Shown in pieces: positions 32,856 through 40,986 of a stretch of DNA of 64,000 nucleotides. Below the pieces are notes generated by a model. It did no database searches. It was not told where the DNA came from and saw nothing but the letters and a program-made list of their open reading frames with translations. The first letter of the stretch is position 1; each line of letters starts with the position of its first letter. The DNA is taken from assembly GCF_000382205.1 (NCBI RefSeq), contig NZ_KB907790.1, forward strand, positions 248,001 through 312,000, written 5' to 3'. This DNA comes from Dyadobacter beijingensis DSM 21582. Its GTDB lineage: Bacteria; Bacteroidota; Bacteroidia; Cytophagales; Spirosomataceae. The position numbers and the translations under genes are program-made.

Positions 32856-35800
32856 ATGAAAAAGACCGCCATCCTGAGTTCTTTTTACTTCCTTTTTTTT
32901 GTCTGGTTTTTTAGCAATTGTTCTTCCTTCAACGAAATCCGCATCGCCGGGACCAACTTCACGGAAGAAGTAGGGCAATCGCAAAACCTGGTATTCACCT
33001 TCAATAAAGACCTCGTTTCGAAGGCCGAGCTGAACAATTGGGACTCGACGCAGTATGTCACATTCGAACCGGCCGTGCGCGGCAAATTCAAATGGACCGC
33101 GCCGAACGAACTCGTTTTTTCGCCCGTCGCCGGGTTCGGAGCCGCTACGTCCTACAAGGCGCAGCTAACCGATTTGCTGACGGAGAAAACAGAAAAAGAC
33201 GACAAATGCAAGGTATCGAAAGACCCGATCACCTTCCACACGCCATACCTGCAACTGATTGAGACGGAAAGCTGGTGGACATTATCGCCGGAATCGGGGC
33301 GCCAGGAAGCGCGGCTGCGGCTGAATTTCAACTACCCGGTGAATGGCCAGAACGTGGCTGAAAAATTGAAGCTAAAGTCCGGAAATCAGGCGTTGGAATA
33401 CCGCATTTTGCCTTCGCAGAATGAATCGTCGGTGACGCTCGCACTGAGCAATACCGGGAAGGTGGATAACAATGAAATCCCCGTCAGCATCGCGATTGAA
33501 AAAGGCGTAAAAGTACAGAATACGACTTACAGCAGCCAGGAGGCGTTGGCGCGGACGGTGAGCATTCCATCGCCGTTGCATTTGGAAGTCGTGGATATCA
33601 AAACGGGTTTTGAAAATAATGAAGGCTACGCGCGGATCTTTACCACGCAGGAGCTGGACAAAGAAAGCATTGCAAAGAGTTTTACGGTCAACCCCGAAGC
33701 GGCGGTGCAGACCGAACCGACGGAAAACGGCTTCATCGTACGCGGTGCATTCAACGAAACGGATACCTACGTTTTACAGCTGAACCAGACCCTGAAAGGC
33801 ATTCTTGGCCAGACGCTCGAAGAAGAAACCTCGCGTGACCTGTTTTTCGGCAAGATGCCTGCGGCGATCTCATTTGCAAATAAAAAGGGGCTTTACTTAT
33901 CTACTAAAAGCTCCCGGAACATTGGCGTGAATATCGTGAATGTCCCGAAGGTACAGGTGCGTATCTCGAAATTGTATGCCAATAATATCCTGCATTATAT
34001 TCATAACAACCGCTGGAACGACTACGCTTACGTAGGCGACGACTGGCAGCCGACCGGCAATTTCAATTACAGCGACGACCGCGAAAGCCAGTTGAGCGAT
34101 GTGATTGTGGATAAGATTGTGGAAACACAAAACCTGTCAAAAAGCAAGGGCATTTCAGCATTGAATGTGGCGCTTCCGGATGATAACAAGCGGCAAGGCG
34201 TGTATTTGGTAGCGGTCAATTCAGAAGAGGAAGCCTACCTGGGTGCTACCAAGCTGGTTTCCATTTCCGATATCGGGCTGATTGCCAAGCAAGGCAAGGA
34301 CGAGATCTGGATTTTTGCCAATTCCATTAAAACCAACGAGCCTGTCAAGGACCTCGAATTGACGCTGGTCAGCTCCAACAACCAGGCCGTCCATACATTC
34401 AAAACGGACGGCGACGGCATTGCGCATGTGGACCAGCTGGGCGAAAAAGCACCGGGTTTCAAAATCGCGATGGTGACGGCGGCTACCGATGACGATTTCA
34501 ACTTTTTGCTGCTGGAAGATTCGCAGGTGCTGACATCCCGTTTCGATGTAGAAGGTGCCCGCGATAATGCGTCGGGTTACCAGGTATTTATTTACGGGCA
34601 ACGCGACATTTATCGTCCGGGCGAAACAATGCATTTCAATACCGTACTCAGGACGCAAGACTGGAAAACAGCGGACAAAGTACCATTGAAACTGCGCCTG
34701 CTGACGCCCAATGGCCGGGAATTCAGGACCTGGCGGAAAACGACGAACGACCAGGGAGCTGTGGAATCTGAAATCCCCCTCGACGCCGGCGTGCTTACCG
34801 GTACCTATGTGCTCGAGGTGTATAATGCCAACGAGGTGCTGCTCGGTTCGCAAGCCGTGAGTGTGGAGGAGTTCATGCCCGACCGCATCAGGGTGGATTT
34901 GAGCGGCGCCGCGAAGGATTATGTTTCAGGACAAAAAGTTGCGCTTACCGCCACGGCCACAAACCTGTTCGGCCCGCCCGCCGGCAACCGCACCTACCAG
35001 ATGGATTTCCAGTTGCAGCGAAAAGGCTTTTCGGCAAAGGCATTTCCTGAATATACCTTTGATATACCGGCCGAAACTACATTTGAACGCGACAGCCGCC
35101 AGGGCACGACCAATGAGCAGGGACAGGCTAACGAGCAATTTACGCTCGCTGCGGGCTTGCAGGATATCGGCGCGTTGGAAGGAAAGATCTACGTGACCGT
35201 ATTTGATGAAAACGGTCGGCCGGTCAACAGGCTGCAACGCTTCGACGTGTATACCCAGCCGGTATTTTACGGCATCCGCCTGCCCGACTCCTACGTGGGC
35301 ACCAATGCGCCTGTTCCGGTTGATATTGTGGGTGTTACAAAGGAAGGTGCATTGAAATCCGGGGCATTGGCCGGTATCGAAGTGGTACGCCTGGAATATC
35401 AGACGGTAGTTGAGAAAAAATATGACCGTTTGCAATACACGTCACGGAAAAGCGAGAAGCTGGTGTATTCCAATAAGCTGACGCTCGCCGGCGGGAAAGG
35501 CACATTCCGATACGTGCCGACGGTTTCGGGTGAGTATGAGGTACGCGTGCGGCGTCCGGGTGCGGCACATTATACGCTCGCACATTTCTACGCATATGGC
35601 TATGGTTATACCCAATACTCGTCCTTCGAGGTAAGTAACGAAGGCCGGGTGCTCATGGAAACCGATAAGGATAAATACCGGACCGGCGAATCGGCGAAGG
35701 TTTTGTTTAAAACACCTTTTGACGGAAGGTTATTGGTGACCGTCGAACGCAACCAGGTCGTAGAGCAGCACATTCTGACCACCGAGAAGAAGGCGGCCGA

Positions 35801-38315
35801 GCTGACGTTCAAAATCAAGGAGGAGCATTTGCCCAATGTATTCGTGACGGCGACGCTCATCCGTCCGCTCGACGCGTCGGATATGCCGCTCACGGTGGCA
35901 CATGGTTTCCAGCCGATCGTCGTGGAAGATCCCGGCCGGCAATTGCCAGTCAGCATTGTGGCTGTGGAAAAGTCGCGGTCGAAGATGAAGCAGCGGATTA
36001 AAATCAAAACGGAGCCTAATGCGGAGGTAACCCTTGCGGTGGTCGACGAGGGGATTTTGCAGATCAAAAATTCCAAAACGCCCGACATTCATGGCCATTT
36101 TTACCAGAAAAGGGCATTGGAAGTAACCAGCTTCGATCTCTACTCGCAGCTTTTTCCCGAACTGACGATTTCGGGTACATCCAGCTCGGGTGGTGACGGT
36201 TATGACCTGGAAAGAAGGATTAACCCGCTCAGCAATGGCCGTACCGAGCTTGTGTCGTTTTGGAGCGGACAGCTCAAAGCGAATGGCAGCGGCGATGTGG
36301 CATTCGAGGTGAATATCCCGCAATTTAGCGGCGACTTGCGCATTATGGCTGTGGCCTATAAGGATAATGCATTCGGCTCGGCGACCAAAAATATGAAAGT
36401 GGCCGACCCGATCGTGATCAGCGCCGGTCTGCCGCGCTTCCTGAGCCCCGGCGACGAGCTGGTACTGCCCGTCAATATCAGTAACACCGAAGCCAAAGCG
36501 ACTACCGCAACGGTTTCCGTGCAGCTGACCGGGCCCTTAGTGGCAGGCACGACGCCGCTTACCCAAAATGTGACGGTACCGGCCGGGAAAGAGAGCCGGG
36601 CGGTGTTTGCCCTGAAAGCGCAGACGGCGATCGGCGTCGGTAAGGTAGTCGTGAAAGTCAATGCATTTAAGGAGACATTCGTCAACCAGACGGAAATTTC
36701 AGTCCGGCCGGCGTCCCCGCTGTTGAAAACCAGCGCGTCAGGGCTGATAGCAAGCGATAAGCAGGGCGCGATCGACTTGAAATCATCATTTATCCCTGCT
36801 ACGAGCAGTGCGCAGGTGGTATTCAGCCGTTCGCCGCTGGTGCAGGGCGGAGGCAAAGCGTTGAATGCATTGCTGGGCTATCCCTACGGTTGCCTGGAAC
36901 AAACGGTTTCGAAGGCATTCCCGCAGATTTATTTCGCGGACCTTACCAAAGCGATGGCGGCGCCGGTATACACGGTACGCAGTGGAGAAAGCGATTTCAA
37001 TCCGATGACTAATGTGCAGCAGGCGATCCGCAAAGTGGAATCGCAGCAGCTGTTCAACGGCGGAATGGGCATGTGGCCAGGCGCGCAGTTGGAAGACTGG
37101 TGGGCTACCGCCTACGCCGTCCATTTCCTGGAAGAAGCCCGTCGGGCAGGTTTTGAGGTTAATGCCAAAACGCTCAGCCGTGCCGTGGAATTTCTTACTG
37201 CGCAGAGCGGTACGACCGCGAACCGGGAGGTGATGATCGCAAGTACGAACAATGGCCTCGCATATGAAGGACAGCCTACCGGAAAGCAAACGAAAAAAAC
37301 CGTTGCGCGCCGTGAAGCCATCTATTCATTGTATGTACTGGCATTGAACGGCCATCCCAACCGCGCTTCGATGAATTATTACAAACAAAACCCGCATTTG
37401 CTCACGCAGGACGCGCAATACCTGCTCGCAGGCGCATTCCAGCTCGCGGGCGACGCGCGAAGCTTCAATGCTTTGCTGCCGAAAAAATATGTGGCGGAGA
37501 ATGCAGGGCATTATTATGATAACAGCTACGCCTCGCCGTTGCGGAACATGTCGCTGGTTTTGAATACATTGATTGAATCAGATCCTTCCAATGTGCAGAT
37601 CCCAGTGCTCGGCCGCCAGCTGTCGCAGGCAATCCAATCGGCTTCGTACCTGAATACGCAGGAGGCTGCCTTTGCCGTGCTGGCATTGGGCAAACTGGCT
37701 AAAAAGACCGCCAATTCAACCGTAACAGCTTCGGTAACCGCCAACGGCAAGGCGCTGGGGCAGTTTACAGGGAAGGAATTGAAGATTTCAAAAGGCATTG
37801 TCAACCAGAAACTGCTCGTCAAAACACAAGGTAAGGGCGATTTGTACTGGTTTGCCCAAACAGACGGTATGTCGGCTACGGGCAATTACGTGGAGGAAGA
37901 CCAGGGGATCAGTATCCGCCGCCAGTTCCTGACGCGGGATGGTGCGCCTGTGCAGACATTTCACCAAAACGACCTGATCGTCGTGAAACTGACCCTCGAC
38001 AGTCAAAATGGCTTGCCGGTGGAAGATGTCGTGGTGACAGATCTGTTACCGGCGGGCTTCGAGATCGAAAACCCGCGCATTACCGAACCGCGCGATATGC
38101 CTTGGATTAAAAATGCCGCCATTCCTGAGTATTACGACATGCGCGACGACCGCATTCACTTTTTCACCAATGCCGACGGCCAGCCGAGGACATTCTACTA
38201 CCAGGTGCGGATCGTTTCCAAAGGTACATTTACGGTAGGCCCGGCGGCGGCAGACGCCATGTACCGGGGTGAATACCGAAGCTATTCGGGCGGCGGCAAA
38301 ATTACCGTCGAGTAA
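32856..38315 (+). CDS. Bacterial alpha-2-macroglobulin lipoprotein with thioester
   Basis: 1819 residues. The signal peptide ends in a lipobox with Cys22 (FFSNCSS), so it is anchored to a membrane. A series of macroglobulin (MG) domains fills about residues 30-1150, including FIYGQRDIYRPGETMHF (about 580-595), and an A2M-type segment VVDEGILQI occurs near 1065. The thioester domain contains YGCLEQ with Cys1346 and Gln1349, so the internal thioester should form; a helical toroid follows, then a receptor-binding-like domain. These proteins trap attacking proteases in the periplasm. In E. coli the A2M gene is paired with pbpC (PBP1C); here neither neighbour is a PBP. The C-terminal domain (from about 1690) has VVTDLLPAGFEIENPR, common in this subfamily. 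Confidence 0.93.
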   Translation: MKKTAILSSFYFLFFVWFFSNCSSFNEIRIAGTNFTEEVGQSQNLVFTFNKDLVSKAELNNWDSTQYVTFEPAVRGKFKWTAPNELVFSPVAGFGAATSYKAQLTDLLTEKTEKDDKCKVSKDPITFHTPYLQLIETESWWTLSPESGRQEARLRLNFNYPVNGQNVAEKLKLKSGNQALEYRILPSQNESSVTLALSNTGKVDNNEIPVSIAIEKGVKVQNTTYSSQEALARTVSIPSPLHLEVVDIKTGFENNEGYARIFTTQELDKESIAKSFTVNPEAAVQTEPTENGFIVRGAFNETDTYVLQLNQTLKGILGQTLEEETSRDLFFGKMPAAISFANKKGLYLSTKSSRNIGVNIVNVPKVQVRISKLYANNILHYIHNNRWNDYAYVGDDWQPTGNFNYSDDRESQLSDVIVDKIVETQNLSKSKGISALNVALPDDNKRQGVYLVAVNSEEEAYLGATKLVSISDIGLIAKQGKDEIWIFANSIKTNEPVKDLELTLVSSNNQAVHTFKTDGDGIAHVDQLGEKAPGFKIAMVTAATDDDFNFLLLEDSQVLTSRFDVEGARDNASGYQVFIYGQRDIYRPGETMHFNTVLRTQDWKTADKVPLKLRLLTPNGREFRTWRKTTNDQGAVESEIPLDAGVLTGTYVLEVYNANEVLLGSQAVSVEEFMPDRIRVDLSGAAKDYVSGQKVALTATATNLFGPPAGNRTYQMDFQLQRKGFSAKAFPEYTFDIPAETTFERDSRQGTTNEQGQANEQFTLAAGLQDIGALEGKIYVTVFDENGRPVNRLQRFDVYTQPVFYGIRLPDSYVGTNAPVPVDIVGVTKEGALKSGALAGIEVVRLEYQTVVEKKYDRLQYTSRKSEKLVYSNKLTLAGGKGTFRYVPTVSGEYEVRVRRPGAAHYTLAHFYAYGYGYTQYSSFEVSNEGRVLMETDKDKYRTGESAKVLFKTPFDGRLLVTVERNQVVEQHILTTEKKAAELTFKIKEEHLPNVFVTATLIRPLDASDMPLTVAHGFQPIVVEDPGRQLPVSIVAVEKSRSKMKQRIKIKTEPNAEVTLAVVDEGILQIKNSKTPDIHGHFYQKRALEVTSFDLYSQLFPELTISGTSSSGGDGYDLERRINPLSNGRTELVSFWSGQLKANGSGDVAFEVNIPQFSGDLRIMAVAYKDNAFGSATKNMKVADPIVISAGLPRFLSPGDELVLPVNISNTEAKATTATVSVQLTGPLVAGTTPLTQNVTVPAGKESRAVFALKAQTAIGVGKVVVKVNAFKETFVNQTEISVRPASPLLKTSASGLIASDKQGAIDLKSSFIPATSSAQVVFSRSPLVQGGGKALNALLGYPYGCLEQTVSKAFPQIYFADLTKAMAAPVYTVRSGESDFNPMTNVQQAIRKVESQQLFNGGMGMWPGAQLEDWWATAYAVHFLEEARRAGFEVNAKTLSRAVEFLTAQSGTTANREVMIASTNNGLAYEGQPTGKQTKKTVARREAIYSLYVLALNGHPNRASMNYYKQNPHLLTQDAQYLLAGAFQLAGDARSFNALLPKKYVAENAGHYYDNSYASPLRNMSLVLNTLIESDPSNVQIPVLGRQLSQAIQSASYLNTQEAAFAVLALGKLAKKTANSTVTASVTANGKALGQFTGKELKISKGIVNQKLLVKTQGKGDLYWFAQTDGMSATGNYVEEDQGISIRRQFLTRDGAPVQTFHQNDLIVVKLTLDSQNGLPVEDVVVTDLLPAGFEIENPRITEPRDMPWIKNAAIPEYYDMRDDRIHFFTNADGQPRTFYYQVRIVSKGTFTVGPAAADAMYRGEYRSYSGGGKITVE

Positions 38316-38323
38316 AAGACCGA

Positions 38324-39064
38324 TTACATAGAGAAACCACGCAGAATCAACGCACCGATGATGGCTCCCGCAATGGGGGCCGCCACGGGTATCCAGCCAT
38401 AGCCCCAGTCGGAGCTGCCTTTGTTGGGAATGGGCAGAATGGCGTGAGCAATGCGCGGCCCGAGGTCACGGACGGGGTTAATGGCGTAGCCGGTCGTGCC
38501 GCCAAGCGACAAGCCGATACTCCAAACCAACATGCCGACCAGGTAAGGCGTCACGCCGGACGGTATCCCGCCTTTTTCAGGGTCGGAAGTACCTGCGTAG
38601 CCAATGGCCACAATGCCGACGATCAGGATGATCGTCGAGATAAATTCACTTAAAAAATTAGCTCCTGTGCTTCGGATGGCAGGGTCCGTCGAAAAGCAGG
38701 CCAGTTTGGCGCCGCCGTCTTCGGTGGCTTTCCAGTGCGGAAGGTATTGCAGCCATACGAGCACCGCGCCGAGAAATGCGCCGATCAGCTGCGCCGGAAG
38801 GAACGTCGCCACGAGGCTGTAATCGTTTTGGAGCACCGCGAAACCGACCGTTACGGCCGGATTAAGGTGTGCCGCCGCGCTACCGAATGCGTTGGCCGTA
38901 AAAACCCCGAACATGACCGCAAATGCCCATCCCGCCGTGATCACGATCCAGCCGGCACTTTCGCCCTTCGTTTTTTTCAGTACGACATTGGCGACGACGC
39001 CATTGCCCAGTAATATCAGGACCATTGTTCCGACTAATTCTCCGATGAAAGGCGAAGGCTGCAT
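38324..39064 (-). CDS. MIP-family aquaglyceroporin
   Basis: 246 residues from the ATG at 39062-39064; a TTG 23 codons earlier is less likely. Six membrane helices with the two half-helix motifs HLNPAVTVGF and AINPVRDLGPR. The second motif has Val in place of Ala (NPV), and the Asp after Arg is typical of glycerol facilitators rather than water-only channels. It would let glycerol or other small solutes cross the inner membrane. No glycerol kinase or dehydrogenase gene is adjacent. The gene converges with the macroglobulin gene, 8 bp apart. Confidence 0.9.
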   Translation of the reverse strand: MQPSPFIGELVGTMVLILLGNGVVANVVLKKTKGESAGWIVITAGWAFAVMFGVFTANAFGSAAAHLNPAVTVGFAVLQNDYSLVATFLPAQLIGAFLGAVLVWLQYLPHWKATEDGGAKLACFSTDPAIRSTGANFLSEFISTIILIVGIVAIGYAGTSDPEKGGIPSGVTPYLVGMLVWSIGLSLGGTTGYAINPVRDLGPRIAHAILPIPNKGSSDWGYGWIPVAAPIAGAIIGALILRGFSM

Positions 39065-39181
39065 GTGTTTGTTATAATCAAGGTTAGTGGGCGAATATGC
39101 GAATAGTTTTATAAAATCTATTTCCAATCCCAAAAAGAATTTTTCGTTCCTGTTTTACCATTTTAGGACGCTGAATTCTGC

Positions 39182-39189
39182 TAACTTTG
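39182..39189 (+). promoter_or_regulatory. purB -7 promoter box
   Basis: TAACTTTG, a perfect TAnnTTTG, giving a start point near 39195 and a leader of about 24 nt to the ATG at 39219. No obvious -33 TTG at ideal spacing. Confidence 0.5.
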
Positions 39190-39218
39190 CCTGATAATCA
39201 ATTTTTGTATTGAAAATC

Positions 39219-40574
39219 ATGTCATTAAATCAGCTTACGGCGATCTCTCCCGTGGATGGCCGTTATTACAAACAAGTATCTGAACTTTCGGCCTATTTTT
39301 CGGAGTATGCCCTGATTTACTACCGGGTGTATGTGGAAGTCGAATACTTCATTGCACTTTGCGAAATTCCCCTTCCACAGCTGTCAGAATTTGATAAGAA
39401 GAAATACGCGTCGCTGCGAAAGATCTATGAAGATTTCAGCGAAGCCGACGCGCTGCACATAAAGGACATCGAAAAGGTGACCAATCACGATGTAAAAGCG
39501 GTAGAATACTTCATTAAGGAGCAGTTCGAAAAGCTGGGCATCGAATCTTTCCAGGAATTTATCCATTTCGGCCTTACTTCGCAAGATATTAACAATACAG
39601 CCATTCCGCTTTCCCTGAAAGACGCGCTGGAACGTAATATCAAGCCATTGTTCCGCCAGGTGCTTTTTGTGCTGAAAAGAATGTCGATCGAATGGAAAAA
39701 CGTGCCGATGCTCGCGCATACGCACGGGCAGCCCGCTTCACCTACGCGCGTGGGCAAAGAGTTCCTGGTGTTCGTAGAACGTCTGGAACGCCAGCTGGAA
39801 ATGCTCGACAAGATCCCGCATTCCGCCAAGTTCGGCGGCGCGACCGGTAACTTCAATGCACACCACGTAGCCTATCCGAAACAGGACTGGATGGCTTTCG
39901 GTAACCATTTCGTAGAGGGGCTGGGGCTGAAAAGAAGCCGCCATACGACCCAGATCGAGCATTACGATAACCTTGCCGCCACTTTCGACTGCCTGAAACG
40001 CCTGAATACGATCCTTACCGATCTCAACCGCGATATGTGGACGTACATTTCAATGGGTTATTTCAAACAGAAGATCAAGGCAGGTGAAGTAGGCTCATCG
40101 GCGATGCCGCACAAGGTGAACCCGATCGATTTCGAAAACTCGGAAGGTAACCTTGGCCTGGCTTCGGCATTGTTTGAGCATTTCGCTGCGAAACTGCCTG
40201 TTTCGCGCCTGCAACGCGACCTTACCGACTCGACGGTGCTGCGTAACATCGGTGTGCCGATCGCACATTTGGCCATTGCGCTGAACTCGTTGCTCAAAGG
40301 ACTTGGCAAAGTGGAACTGAACGGCGAAAGGCTGAAATCCGATCTGGAAGAGAACTGGGCTGTGGTTTCTGAGGCAATTCAGACGATCCTGCGCCGCGAG
40401 AGCTATCCGAAGCCTTACGAGGCGCTGAAAGAGCTCACGCGTACCAACGAAAAAATCACGCACGATTCGATCTCGCGATTCATCGAGACATTGGACGTGT
40501 CGGAAAAAATACGCGAAGAACTCCGCGCATTGACGCCCTACAACTACCTTGGCGTTGTAGAAGACACCTTCTAA
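39219..40574 (+). CDS. purB: Adenylosuccinate lyase
   Basis: 451 residues from the ATG at 39219 (a TTG three codons before is in frame). The length and the start LTAISPVDGRYYKQVSELS are those of the E. coli-type PurB. It cleaves SAICAR and adenylosuccinate, releasing fumarate, in purine synthesis. The fumarase/aspartase signature GSSAMPHKVNPIDFENSEGN (about 288-307) carries the catalytic Ser loop; the TSQDINNTAIPL and HTHGQPASPTRVGKE segments hold further active-site residues. It is a single-gene unit with its own promoter box and terminator. Confidence 0.97.
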   Translation: MSLNQLTAISPVDGRYYKQVSELSAYFSEYALIYYRVYVEVEYFIALCEIPLPQLSEFDKKKYASLRKIYEDFSEADALHIKDIEKVTNHDVKAVEYFIKEQFEKLGIESFQEFIHFGLTSQDINNTAIPLSLKDALERNIKPLFRQVLFVLKRMSIEWKNVPMLAHTHGQPASPTRVGKEFLVFVERLERQLEMLDKIPHSAKFGGATGNFNAHHVAYPKQDWMAFGNHFVEGLGLKRSRHTTQIEHYDNLAATFDCLKRLNTILTDLNRDMWTYISMGYFKQKIKAGEVGSSAMPHKVNPIDFENSEGNLGLASALFEHFAAKLPVSRLQRDLTDSTVLRNIGVPIAHLAIALNSLLKGLGKVELNGERLKSDLEENWAVVSEAIQTILRRESYPKPYEALKELTRTNEKITHDSISRFIETLDVSEKIREELRALTPYNYLGVVEDTF

Positions 40575-40586
40575 AAAAGACGAAAC

Positions 40587-40616
40587 GTTCCGGGTCGGAA
40601 GGCCCGGAACATTTTA
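40587..40616 (+). terminator. Terminator after purB
   Basis: Stem GTTCCGGG (40587-40594) / CCCGGAAC (40603-40610) followed by ATTTTA. It sits between convergent genes and may serve both. Confidence 0.7.
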
Positions 40617-40844
40617 CACGCCCAGATCTTCCCTGATCTTCTCCTGCCACTCGCGGGGGAGCATATCCATCAAACTTACATCGCAGAGCGTCGCAATGCG
40701 GCAGTAATGTTCCATTTCGATGCCCATGGAGCCGGTTTCCCATTTGTGGTAGCCCGCCTGAGAAATGCCGAGCAATGCGGCCATTTGTTTCTGTGAAAGT
40801 GCATTTTGCATCCGGTACCGGAGCAAGATTTGTGAAATAAGCAT
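40614..40844 (-). CDS. Small XRE-family helix-turn-helix regulator
   Basis: 76 residues, nearly all one HTH_3 domain: LRYRMQNALSQKQMAALLGI, then SQAGYHKWETGSMGIEM, the usual Cro/cI fold. The C-terminal residues (PREWQEKIREDLGV) form an extra helix. There is no effector or dimerisation domain, so it is a minimal DNA-binding protein. No toxin gene is adjacent: purB converges from one side and nrdJ lies upstream on the same strand across the inverted repeat at 40921-40986. Targets unknown. Confidence 0.85.
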   Translation of the reverse strand: MLISQILLRYRMQNALSQKQMAALLGISQAGYHKWETGSMGIEMEHYCRIATLCDVSLMDMLPREWQEKIREDLGV

Positions 40845-40920
40845 AACGTCGGTCCAAAACAGGTTAGTTTTGATCCGAGGCCGGGAGGTAAGGGGAGAGT
40901 ATGTCGAGTAGTATTAATTT

Positions 40921-40986
40921 TGAATGAATGACTGAATGAATAGTTTTTATTCGCTCAGTCATTCATTCACTCATTCAATCATTGCA
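40921..40986. repeat. Inverted TGAA/TTCA simple-repeat hairpin next to the nrdJ stop
   Basis: GAATGAATGACTGA (40922-40935) and its exact reverse complement TCAGTCATTCATTC (40955-40968) form a 14-bp stem around a 19-nt loop. Both arms are built from 4-bp TGAA/TTCA steps, and the right side continues as ACTCATTCAATCATTGCATCA up to the nrdJ stop codon at 40987 (stretch 40969-40989). It differs in sequence and period from arrays A and B but shares the arrangement: an inverted repeat array abutting the stop of a minus-strand gene. There is no T tract of the usual terminator type. Confidence 0.7.
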
